Source: Embleya sp049739465
GTDB taxonomy: Bacteria; Actinomycetota; Actinomycetes; Streptomycetales; Streptomycetaceae
DNA length: 64,000 nucleotides
Assembly (NCBI RefSeq): GCF_049739465.1
Contig: NZ_JBMHHY010000020.1
Span: 124,001-188,000 of the forward strand
Direction: 5' to 3'
Positions 55,648 to 63,200 of this stretch are shown in pieces. The position numbers were made by a program, and so were the translations under genes. Under the pieces are notes generated by a model. The model had not been told where the DNA came from. It saw only the letters and a list, made by a program, of their open reading frames with translations, and searched no databases. Numbering within the stretch: position 1 is the first letter of the stretch; each line of letters begins with the position of its first letter.

Positions 55648-57303
55648 TCATCCGTCCCCGGTGATCCGTACCCCCAGGATGGTCACGTCGTCGTCCCGAT
55701 CGCGATCGCCGAGCAGTCCGTCGAGGGTGCAGGTGAGCAGCGCCTCCAAGCCCTCGTTGGCCCCTCGGGCCACCTCCACCAGGTCGTCCAGGCCCTCGTC
55801 GATGCCGCGTCCGCGAGTCTCCACGAGCCCGTCCGAGAAGCCGATCAGGATGTCTCCGGGATCGAGCCGGATGGTGTGCTGGGTGCGTGGTTCGGCCACT
55901 CCCAGGGGGGTGGACTCCTCGCCGATCTCGACGAGTCGGGCCTTGCCGTCGGCGGAGACCACCACCACCGGCAGATGCCCCGCGTCGGCGAGGTCGAGCA
56001 GGCCGGTCGCCGGGTCCACCACCGCGTAGACCAGCGTGGTCAGCGACTCGTCGTCCTCGGTCGCGGTGAACAGCCGGTCCAGGCCGGTGAGTACGGCGGC
56101 GGGCTCGGGATCGGTGAAGGCCAGCGCGCGCAGCGCCGAGCGGACCCGGCCCATGCCGGCCGCCGCGGTCAGCCCCTTGCCGATCACGTCGCCGACCACG
56201 ATCGCCACCCGCCCGTCGGGCAGTTGGAACACGTCATACCAGTCGCCGCCGACCTCGAAGTCGGGGGCGCCGGGCAGATAGCGAAAGCCGAACTCGACGC
56301 CGCGCACCGCCGGTAACCGCTCCGGCAGCAGGCTGCGCTGCAGCGCGACCGCGGTGCGATGCTCGCGCTCGTAGAGCCGGGAGCGCTCGACCGCGAGCGC
56401 GCACTGCCCGGCGAATGCCTCCAGAAAAATTCGGTCGTCCGGCTCGAACGCGCGGCCGTCGTCGAAGGTGTAGCGCAGCACACCCAGCGGCGCGCCGGAG
56501 CCGATCAGCGGCAGGATCGCCCGCGCACCGCCTGGGCCGTCCTGCGAGGTGTAGCGCGCGATGCCGTCGGTGACCGCGGCCACCAGGTCCGCCGACCAGC
56601 CGGCGGGCAGGCCGCGCCGACGCGCGCCGGTGCGCTGCGCGGGCACGTTCGGCCACGGATAGGCCGGTGCGGTCTCGTCCAGCAGATACGCCTCGGAGCG
56701 GGCGGCGGCGATGCCGGTGCCGAGTTCGCCGACCGCCTCCGCGACCTCGGGCACGCTCAACGCGCCGGCGATCCGCGCGGTCATCGCCTGCAACCTGGCG
56801 GTGCGCCACTGGCCGGCGCGCAGCAGTTCCGCGCACCGGCGCTGCTCGGTGACCTCGCGCACCACCAGCAGTACGCCGAGCGCCGGGCCACCTCGATCGC
56901 CGGGGTCGCACACCGGCAACCACTGTGACTCGTACGCCCGTTCGGCTCCGCCGTCGCGGCCCGCGCCGGTCCGGTCGGCCGGCTCGGCCGGCTCGGCGGG
57001 GTCCGCGGTGCCGTCGGGGTCGGTCGCGTGCGGCTCGACATACGGCTCGCCGCAGGCCAACACCCGGGACACCACCGCCTCGATCCGCCGGCCGCGCGCT
57101 GCCGGGTAGACCTCGGTGGGGCGCCTGCCCAGCAGGTCCTCGGCCGGGCGCCGGTGCAGCCCGGCGAGCGCGCCGCTGACCCGCCGACAGCGCAACTGCC
57201 GGTCGTAGAAGGCGAACGCCGTCGAGCCCTGGTCGGTCAACGTGTCGAGCAGGGCGGCGTCGAGGTCCGCGGGTCGCCCACTTCCGACTGTGTCGTCGTT
57301 CAT
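55648..57303 (-). CDS. PP2C/SpoIIE-family serine phosphatase with PAS and GAF domains
   Basis: The 551-residue protein has a PAS-like domain (about residues 20-150), a GAF domain (about 170-320) and a C-terminal SpoIIE-type PP2C phosphatase (about 345-545). Metal ligands are visible as VGGDWYDVFQ, VGDVIGKG, GHLPVV and FSDGLVE. Such proteins dephosphorylate anti-anti-sigma factors. No kinase domain and no antagonist gene is adjacent. It lies between hrdB and a WhiH-like gene. Leu 330 is encoded by TTA (56314-56316), the codon read only by the developmental bldA tRNA in streptomycetes. Confidence 0.9.
   Translation of the reverse strand: MNDDTVGSGRPADLDAALLDTLTDQGSTAFAFYDRQLRCRRVSGALAGLHRRPAEDLLGRRPTEVYPAARGRRIEAVVSRVLACGEPYVEPHATDPDGTADPAEPAEPADRTGAGRDGGAERAYESQWLPVCDPGDRGGPALGVLLVVREVTEQRRCAELLRAGQWRTARLQAMTARIAGALSVPEVAEAVGELGTGIAAARSEAYLLDETAPAYPWPNVPAQRTGARRRGLPAGWSADLVAAVTDGIARYTSQDGPGGARAILPLIGSGAPLGVLRYTFDDGRAFEPDDRIFLEAFAGQCALAVERSRLYEREHRTAVALQRSLLPERLPAVRGVEFGFRYLPGAPDFEVGGDWYDVFQLPDGRVAIVVGDVIGKGLTAAAGMGRVRSALRALAFTDPEPAAVLTGLDRLFTATEDDESLTTLVYAVVDPATGLLDLADAGHLPVVVVSADGKARLVEIGEESTPLGVAEPRTQHTIRLDPGDILIGFSDGLVETRGRGIDEGLDDLVEVARGANEGLEALLTCTLDGLLGDRDRDDDVTILGVRITGDG
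56314..56316 (-). promoter_or_regulatory. in-frame TTA leucine codon (bldA-dependent translation)
   Basis: The plus-strand TAA at 56314-56316 reads TTA in the phosphatase frame (codon 330, in PERLPAV). It is the only in-frame TTA I found in the window. In Streptomyces such codons await the bldA leucyl-tRNA, so the phosphatase is probably made during development. Confidence 0.7.
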
Positions 57304-57439
57304 TGCCTCACAACCCCACCTGTTGGCAACTCCGGGCCGGCGAGTCAGGTATCGAGAGTACGCAGCCGAACCCCCTCACCGGGAGGATTGACCCGAACTC
57401 TCCGTACGCCGCGAAAGCGGGCGGGTCCGGACATACGCG

Positions 57440-57480
57440 CGCCCCTTCGTCGACCCGTGCGGTGGGTCGGCGAAGGGGCG
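57440..57480 (-). terminator. terminator of the whiH-like gene
   Basis: A 10-bp outer stem (CGCCCCTTCG / CGAAGGGGCG) extended by an inner CGACCC/GGGTCG lies 49 bases after the stop. Confidence 0.8.
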
Positions 57481-57529
57481 ATGCGTGCGTGCTCCCGGGG
57501 CTCGGATGGCGCTGGTCCGCGAGTGCCGG

Positions 57530-58417
57530 TCAGCCCTCGCGGGGGGCGGGGAATTGCCGGTCCACCTCGGGATGCACCGCGAGCAGCGAGCGCATGGCGG
57601 CCTCGGCGCTCTCGCCGTCGCCGGCGGCGACCGCGTCGACCAGGCGCGCGTGCAGCGCCACGGACGCCTCGGACAGGTGCTCGCAACCGGCCACATGCCC
57701 GCCGGAGACCTGGAGGGCGGCGGCCAGGATGCTCGCGAGGTGGTCGAGCATGCGGTTGCCGGCGACCTGGAGCAGCAGGCCGTGGAACTCGGCGTCGGCG
57801 CGGCTGAAGGTGAGCGGGTCGGGCTGGGCGACGGCCCGCTGCATGATCTCCACGACGTCGCCGAGCCGGCGCACGATCTCCGGGTGGTTGCGACACGCGG
57901 CCATGTGCGCGGCCAGCGGCTCGATGCCCCAGCGCAGTTCGAACAGTTCGCGGCGCTGCGAATCGCGCTGCGGGCCGCAGGCGCGCCACTCGATCACGTC
58001 GGGATCGAGCAGGTTCCAGTCGCTCACCGGGCGCACCCGGGTGCCCACGTTGGGCCGGGCACTGACCAGGCCCTTGGCCTCCAGGACCCGGAGCGATTCG
58101 CGCACCACGGTCCGGGAGACCTCGAAGCGCTGGCCGATCTCCTCGGGCACCAGCGGGCGTTCGGCGCCCACCTCGCCCGCGACGATCATCTGGCCGAGCT
58201 GCTGGACGAGTTGGCCGTGCAGGCCCCGGCCCCGGCCGACGCCGGGTTTGCGGACGGCGCGGGCCGGTTCGAGGTCGGGTCCGTCCCACACGTACGGCCG
58301 GCGGGACATCGGGTCGGTGCCGGCGGCGCCCGGCTCGCCGGCGCGGAACGCGTCGGCCGAGCCGCTCGCCGGGGCGTGGGTCATTGTCTGATGGGCAGCG
58401 ATACTCACGCTCTCCAT
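57530..58417 (-). CDS. whiH: FadR/GntR-family regulator, probable sporulation factor WhiH
   Basis: The 295-residue regulator has a GntR winged helix (about residues 95-160: LVPEEIGQRFEVSRTVVRESLRVLEAKGLV) followed by an FCD ligand-binding domain (about 180-280). Its histidine/acid metal residues include FHGLLL and ALHARLVDA. An N-terminal extension of about 85 residues is basic and disordered. In streptomycetes whiH, which controls sporulation septation, is the neighbour of hrdB, so I use that symbol by synteny. ATG 58417 has a CGAGG; ATG 58384 is an alternative. Confidence 0.78.
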   Translation of the reverse strand: MESVSIAAHQTMTHAPASGSADAFRAGEPGAAGTDPMSRRPYVWDGPDLEPARAVRKPGVGRGRGLHGQLVQQLGQMIVAGEVGAERPLVPEEIGQRFEVSRTVVRESLRVLEAKGLVSARPNVGTRVRPVSDWNLLDPDVIEWRACGPQRDSQRRELFELRWGIEPLAAHMAACRNHPEIVRRLGDVVEIMQRAVAQPDPLTFSRADAEFHGLLLQVAGNRMLDHLASILAAALQVSGGHVAGCEHLSEASVALHARLVDAVAAGDGESAEAAMRSLLAVHPEVDRQFPAPREG

Positions 58418-58534
58418 CTCGGCCTCGAACGGGTCGGGCTTGAGCAGCAAACCCGCTCTCGGCTGAAAAACACACGAAAGGGTGATCTACCTTGCGGGTC
58501 GATCGTCCGAAAGTGTGACGTCCATCCGGCCCCC

Positions 58535-59293
58535 TCACGCCCGCCGGCGGGCGAAGGTGATCATTGCCACGGCGAGGCACCCGAGGGTGAGGCCGCCGAG
58601 CACCGCGGCGCCCACGAGCGGGGACAGGCCGTCGCCGGAGACCGCCAACATCCGGTCCGCGGCGCGGAACGGAAGGTAGCGGACCAGGTCCCGATGCGCC
58701 TCCGGGACGCCGGCCCGAATGGCCGCCGCGACCAGCCGTTCGGCGCCCGCGGGCAGCGCCGCGGCGGCGACCGCGAGCAGCGGCGCGCCGCGCGAGAGGA
58801 CGCCGACGGCCAGGCCGAGCAGGGCGGCGAGCACCACGTAGCCGACGAATCCGGCCAGCACGCGGGGCGCGGGGGCGGCCAACGCCGCGTTGTCCGGGAA
58901 GGTCGGGCCGAACACGGCGCGGGCGGTGGCGACGTTCGCGGCCACCGCGAGGACGGCGAGCAGCGCGGCGGCGAGGGCGGTGCCGACGACCTTGGCCAGG
59001 AACACCCGGTTGCGCCGCGGCAGGGCGAGCAACAGCGTCGGCAGCACGTCCCGCCGCTGCTCCCGAGCACACGCGAGCGCGGTCGCGAGCATGATCGCCG
59101 GGATCAGTACGGGGGTGCGTCCGGGCCCCGCCGTGACCAGGTGTGCCACCGCACCGGACCCGATCGGTACACCCCCGGCCTGGCGAACCGCCACCCAGGT
59201 GGCCCCGGCACCGAGCGCGAGCAGCCCGAGCGCACCCCACCAGGTGGCCCGCAGACTCCGCGCCCGGGCGAACTCGTACCGAATCGCACTCAT
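58535..59293 (-). CDS. ABC transporter permease
   Basis: The 252-residue membrane protein has about six helices (TWWGALGLLALGAGATWVAV, VLIPAIMLATALACA, VVGTALAAALLAVLAVAANV, GFVGYVVLAALLGLAVGVL and others) and the REQRRDVLPTLLLALPRRNRVFLAKV coupling-like segment of ABC-2 exporter permeases. It overlaps the ATPase gene stop by 4 bases (ATGA), so the two are translated together. Genes of this kind also lie beside whiH in streptomycetes. Substrate unknown. Confidence 0.88.
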   Translation of the reverse strand: MSAIRYEFARARSLRATWWGALGLLALGAGATWVAVRQAGGVPIGSGAVAHLVTAGPGRTPVLIPAIMLATALACAREQRRDVLPTLLLALPRRNRVFLAKVVGTALAAALLAVLAVAANVATARAVFGPTFPDNAALAAPAPRVLAGFVGYVVLAALLGLAVGVLSRGAPLLAVAAAALPAGAERLVAAAIRAGVPEAHRDLVRYLPFRAADRMLAVSGDGLSPLVGAAVLGGLTLGCLAVAMITFARRRA

Positions 59294-61623
59294 GCGCTCT
59301 TCACCTCGTCACTCCGCTCGCCGACCCGCCAAGTCCGCCCGAACCGCCGCCGCCGAGGCAACGGACCACCGGCCTCCTCGACCGAACCCTCCGGACCCGC
59401 CTCCCCCACGACGGCCACCTCCACGGAAGAGCCACCATCCACCCCACCTTCCGCCTGCGGCTCCCCGGGCCACCCGTCGACGGACCCGGGGTCGGGGGGT
59501 CGGGGATCGGCGAGCCGCGCGTTGGTGGGTTGGGCATCGACGGGTTGGACGTCGTCGACGGGGCGCGGGTCGGCGGGTCTGGGGTCGGGGGGTCCCGCGT
59601 CGGCAGGCCGGGGATCCGTGGATCGCGAGCCGCCGGGCCGCAACTCGGCCGGTCGGGCGTCGGTACGTCGGGCTTCGGCAGATCGCAGGTCGATGGGTTG
59701 GAGGTCGGGGGATCGCGGGTCGGCCGGTCGCGGGTCGGTGAGCCGGGGGTCGGCCACCCGCGTCTCGGCCGACCACGTCTCGGCCGACCATGCCTCGGCC
59801 GACCGCACTTCGCTCTCCGACACTTCACTCGCCGGCCGTTCGCCGCCCGACCACACGTCGGCCGCCGCGTCCTCCGTCGACCGCGCGTCGACCACGGGCG
59901 CTTCGGCCGACGACCTGTGCGCCGGCCCTGCGCCCGCAGGCGGTACAACAGTCGTGAGCACTTCGGTCGACGCTACGTCCGCCGGCCGCGTGCTCGTCGA
60001 TCGTGCGCCGCCCGCCTGCGCTTCGGCCGCCGATACGTCTGCGAGCCGCGCGTCACCCGCCGGCAGTTCGGTCGCGCGCCGTGCGCCGGTCGCCAGTCCT
60101 TCGACCGAGCGTGCGTCCGCCCGTCGTGCGTCCGTCGGGCCCGCGTCGCTCGCCGGCACCTCGGTCGTACGGCGGACACCGGTCGCCAGTCCCTCGACCG
60201 AGCATGCGTCCGCCCACCGTGCGGCCGTCGGGCCCGCGTCGCTCGCGAGCGCCTCGGTCGCCGGCGCCTCGGTCGCCGGCGCCTCCGTCGGTTGCGCACC
60301 CGTCAGGCGCCCGTCGGTCGCCTGCACCTTGGTCCGCCGCGCGTGGCCGGGCCACGCGTCCATCGACCGTGGATCGGTCGCGAGCGCGTCGGTCGCCGGC
60401 GCTTCCATCGGCCGAACGTCGCTCGCCCGCACCTCCGTCTGCCGTGCCCCGGTCGCCCATCCCTCCGTCGACCGTGCCCGGATCGGCCACGCGTCTGCCG
60501 GCTCCGCATCGGTCGCCGGCGCCTCCGGCGGGTGTGCGTCGGTCGCCGGCGCCTCGGTCGACCGTGCGTGGGGCAAGCCTGTGTCGGTCACGAGCGGCCT
60601 GGTCGCCAGTACCTCGGTCGGTTGTGCGTCCGGCAGGGGCGCGTCACCTGCGGATGTGGCGCTCGGATGCGTGGGCCTCGGAGCCGATGTGGCCGCGGGG
60701 TCGGCTTCGGCCTCGGGCGTCGGTTGGGGGCGGGCGTGGGTGCGAGTGAGGGCGTTCGTGAAGGCGTCGCCGAGGGCCGGGGGCCGGTCCAGCAGTTCGT
60801 GCAGGAGGATGCCGCCGCGGAAGGCGATCTCACCCACCCGGGCGCGGTCCGCGCCGATCGCGGTCAGGGTGGTGCCGCCGGGGCGGGTGGTGTGTACCCC
60901 CTCGGACCGCAGCAGCGCGGACAACCGGGCCACCTGCGGAGTGCGTACCGACACCGCCTCGCCCGCCCCGCGCCGGCGGAAGTCGGCCGCCGACTCGTCG
61001 GCGACCAACCGCCCCCGACTGATCACCAGGACCCGGTCCGCGCAGTTCGCCGTCTCGGCCAGGATGTGGCCCGCGACCAGGACCGTGCGGCCGTCGGCCG
61101 CGTACGCGCGCAGGAAGTCGCGCAGCCACCGCACCCCCTGCGGGTCGAGCCCGGTCGCCGGCTCGTCCAGGATCAGCGTGCCCGGGTCGCCGAGCAGCGC
61201 CGAGGCCAGCGCGAGCCGCCCGAGCGCGCCCGCCGAGAGCACCCGGACCCGGGCACCGGCCACGGGGGTCAGCCCGACCAGGTCCAGCACCCCGTCGACC
61301 CGCCGCGCCGGGATCCGGCCCGCCGCCGCCAACATCCTCAGATGCGCGCGCACCCGCCGACCCGGATGGGCCGCAGGCGGGCCGACGCAGGCCCCGACCT
61401 CGATCCCCGGCCGACTCAGCCGGCGATAGCGCCGACCGTCGTAGCGGGTCTCGCCGCCACCACGTTCGAGGTCGAGCATCAGGCGCAGTGTGGTCGACTT
61501 GCCCGCGCCGTTGGGCCCGAGCAGCGCCGTCACCTGCCCCGGGCGTACGTCGAAGGAAAGGTCGTCGACGGCCACGATGCCGCCGTATCTCTTGGTCAGC
61601 GCACGTGTCTGGATCATCGCCAT
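59290..61623 (-). CDS. ABC transporter ATPase with a giant pentapeptide-periodic C-terminal tail
   Basis: Residues 1-295 form a complete ABC ATPase: Walker A GPNGAGKST, a degenerate signature LSAGALGR, Walker B LILDEPATGLDP and the switch His in VAGHILAE. The remaining 480 residues are low-complexity, with a regular period of five residues rich in Ala, Thr, Asp/Glu, Arg and Pro (such as ATEAP, TDPRP, SAEAW). They come from a 15-bp degenerate tandem repeat (59480-60660). The final 60 residues differ, ending RRRRFGRTWRVGERSDEVKSA. ABC ATPases are usually about 300 residues. ATG 61623 has AGGAG at ideal distance; 61629 is also possible. Confidence 0.85.
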   Translation of the reverse strand: MAMIQTRALTKRYGGIVAVDDLSFDVRPGQVTALLGPNGAGKSTTLRLMLDLERGGGETRYDGRRYRRLSRPGIEVGACVGPPAAHPGRRVRAHLRMLAAAGRIPARRVDGVLDLVGLTPVAGARVRVLSAGALGRLALASALLGDPGTLILDEPATGLDPQGVRWLRDFLRAYAADGRTVLVAGHILAETANCADRVLVISRGRLVADESAADFRRRGAGEAVSVRTPQVARLSALLRSEGVHTTRPGGTTLTAIGADRARVGEIAFRGGILLHELLDRPPALGDAFTNALTRTHARPQPTPEAEADPAATSAPRPTHPSATSAGDAPLPDAQPTEVLATRPLVTDTGLPHARSTEAPATDAHPPEAPATDAEPADAWPIRARSTEGWATGARQTEVRASDVRPMEAPATDALATDPRSMDAWPGHARRTKVQATDGRLTGAQPTEAPATEAPATEALASDAGPTAARWADACSVEGLATGVRRTTEVPASDAGPTDARRADARSVEGLATGARRATELPAGDARLADVSAAEAQAGGARSTSTRPADVASTEVLTTVVPPAGAGPAHRSSAEAPVVDARSTEDAAADVWSGGERPASEVSESEVRSAEAWSAETWSAETRVADPRLTDPRPADPRSPDLQPIDLRSAEARRTDARPAELRPGGSRSTDPRPADAGPPDPRPADPRPVDDVQPVDAQPTNARLADPRPPDPGSVDGWPGEPQAEGGVDGGSSVEVAVVGEAGPEGSVEEAGGPLPRRRRFGRTWRVGERSDEVKSA
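59480..60660. repeat. degenerate 15-bp tandem repeat array within the ABC ATPase gene
   Basis: Roughly 75-80 tandem, imperfect copies of a 15-bp unit such as GGTCGCCGGCGCCTC, GGTCGACCGTGCGTC or GGTCGCCAGTACCTC. The unit preserves the reading frame and encodes a five-residue period. No stop codon falls in any of several frames over more than 1 kb, because the unit lacks T-A-rich triplets. The boundaries are approximate. Confidence 0.85.
60086..60246. repeat. 93-bp higher-order duplication inside the 15-bp array
   Basis: Two copies of about 68 bases (60086-60153 and 60179-60246), about 90 percent identical, are offset by 93 bases. They encode near-identical peptides around SVEGLATG and ASDAGPT. 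The 93-bp offset is six 15-bp units plus 3 bases, so it shifts the pentad phase by one residue. Confidence 0.7.
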
Positions 61624-61742
61624 CGCCATCGCTCCTGGTCATCCCGGATTCGGGAGATCTTTGGATCTTTGGCAACATACCGACGAAACCATGATTTTCC
61701 CGGCATTTGACGCATATCGGCGAGCTGCGGAAAATTCCATCG

Positions 61743-61756
61743 AACCTGGACAGGTT
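61743..61756. promoter_or_regulatory. perfect palindrome in the divergent promoter region of the ABC operon
   Basis: AACCTG and CAGGTT flank a 2-base centre (GA). It lies 120 bases upstream of the ABC ATPase start and 55 bases upstream of the gene at 61811, the likely site for a repressor of either. A GATCTTTG direct repeat is present at 61665-61680. Confidence 0.5.
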
Positions 61757-61810
61757 GCCGTCTCCGGGGGGACCATCGAGATACCGCCGATTACGCCCCT
61801 GGAGGTCGGC

Positions 61811-62263
61811 ATGTCTCTTCCCGATCCGGATGTCCTGGACGCCGTGCGCCGCAGGCGGGGCGACCTCGACGACGCGTTGTTGATCGTCCGTGACGGTCTG
61901 GTGGAGGACCGGTCGGGCCCGCACCGGGTGGCCGCCCTGCGCGCGGGACTGCGGCAGTTGCGGGCCGATCTCTACGAACACGTCGCGGCCACCGAAGGTC
62001 CCGGCGGTCTCTACGAGGAGGTGCGCCGCGCGGATCCCAGGTTCGAGCAGACGGTGTGGCGGCTGCGCGGTGAACACACCCGGCTCGGGCTGCTCCTCGA
62101 CGACCTGGTGGCGGGCATCGCCTACGCACCACAGGATCCCGCCGGATGGCCGTCGCTGCGGCCTCGGGTGGTGGATCTGCTCGCGCTCCTGGTCCGCCAT
62201 CGCAGCCGGGACGCGCAGCTGGCCTACGACGCGGTCGCACTCGACATCGGCGGCCAGGGCTGA
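61811..62263 (+). CDS. small alpha-helical protein of unknown function
   Basis: The 150-residue protein (MSLPDPDVLDAVRRRRGDLDDALL) is predominantly helical with conserved-looking His and Glu positions (LYEHVAATEGPGGLYEEV, WRLRGEHTRLGLLLDDLV, VRHRSRDAQLAYDAV). The spacing faintly resembles a hemerythrin-like four-helix bundle, but the metal set is not certain. ATG 61811 has GGAGG upstream. It is divergent from the ABC operon and converges with the NUDIX gene. I do not name a function. Confidence 0.72.
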   Translation: MSLPDPDVLDAVRRRRGDLDDALLIVRDGLVEDRSGPHRVAALRAGLRQLRADLYEHVAATEGPGGLYEEVRRADPRFEQTVWRLRGEHTRLGLLLDDLVAGIAYAPQDPAGWPSLRPRVVDLLALLVRHRSRDAQLAYDAVALDIGGQG

Positions 62264-62314
62264 CCGGCCCCGGGCCGGGCCGGTCATCCTTTGGACCTCG
62301 AACCTCGAACCTCG

Positions 62315-62341
62315 GACCCCCGCGGCTATCGCCCGGGGGTC
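62315..62341. terminator. hairpin between the helical protein and NUDIX genes
   Basis: GACCCCC and GGGGGTC flank a 13-base loop and touch the last base of the NUDIX frame. Just upstream, ACCTCGA is repeated three times (62295-62316). Confidence 0.5.
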
Positions 62342-63047
62342 ACGCCTCGGGCCTGAGCATCGGCGGATTGAGCTTCTCCGCCGAGCCGCGCCGGAAGAGC
62401 TGGGCGGGCCGGCCGCCCTGTCGTGTGGTGGTACCGCCCGTGGGCACCAGGAAGTCGGGCGTGCCGGTGACCTTGCGGTGGAAGTTGCGCGGGTCGAGCG
62501 CCACGCCCCACACCGCCTCGTAGACCCGGCGCAGCTCGCCCACGGTGAACTCCTCGGGACAGAACGCGGCGGCCAGCGAGGAGTATTCGATCTTGGAGCG
62601 GGCCCGTTCCACGCCGTCTTCCAGGATCCGCCCGTGGTCGAAGGCGAGCCGACTGCCGTCGCCGAGCAGTTCGCCGACCGAGGACCAGCGCGCGCCGGCC
62701 GCGTCGCCGCCGGGGCGCGGGGCGGGCAGATCCGGGGCGAGCACCAGATAGGCGACGCTGACCACCCGCATCCGGGGATCACGGCCCGGGTCGCCGAACG
62801 TGGCGAGTTGTTCGAGGTGCACGGGCAGCCGGTCCAGGCCGGTCTCCTCGGCGAGTTCGCGGACCGCGGCGGCCTCCAGGCCCTCGCCCTCGCGCACGAA
62901 GCCGCCGGGCAGCGCCCAGGCACCCTGGAACGGTGGTTCGCCCCGACGGATGGTCAAGGCACTCAGAGCGTGCTCGCGCACCGTGAGGACGACCAGATCC
63001 ACGGTGACTCCGAAAGGCGGAAAGAGCGAGGTCTCGGAGCGCGGCAT
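62340..63047 (-). CDS. NUDIX hydrolase/NrtR-like transcriptional regulator
   Basis: The 235-residue protein has an N-terminal NUDIX domain with the box GGFVREGEGLEAAAVRELAEETGL (residues about 48-71) and a C-terminal winged-helix region (FTVGELRRVYEAVWGVALDPRNFHRKVTGT), the NrtR design. NrtR-type proteins bind ADP-ribose and repress NAD-synthesis genes; catalytic Nudix activity is variable. No nad genes are adjacent, so the target is unclear. ATG 63047 is the start. Confidence 0.85.
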   Translation of the reverse strand: MPRSETSLFPPFGVTVDLVVLTVREHALSALTIRRGEPPFQGAWALPGGFVREGEGLEAAAVRELAEETGLDRLPVHLEQLATFGDPGRDPRMRVVSVAYLVLAPDLPAPRPGGDAAGARWSSVGELLGDGSRLAFDHGRILEDGVERARSKIEYSSLAAAFCPEEFTVGELRRVYEAVWGVALDPRNFHRKVTGTPDFLVPTGGTTTRQGGRPAQLFRRGSAEKLNPPMLRPEA

Positions 63048-63200
63048 GGGGCGATCCTAGTGCCCGGAGGCCACTAGCTGTCTGGCTGACGATAAAACCG
63101 ATCCCGGAGCGTCGGCCCACCCACCGCACGCGGTCGGTGGCATCGCGTCACCGATCGGCCCGGTTCGGCCTCGCCGCTCGGGTCCCCCGCCGGTCGCCCG

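Noticed and set aside
58418..58520. WhiG-type promoter upstream of whiH
   Set aside because: GCCGAGAG at 58456-58463 (minus strand) resembles the -10 element, but no TAAA lies 15-16 bases upstream.
57485..61429. A 1314-codon plus-strand open frame spanning whiH and the ABC operon
   Set aside because: It is antisense to clearly coding genes and stays open only because the GC-rich DNA and the 15-bp repeats contain few stops. It has no ribosome site or recognisable domains.
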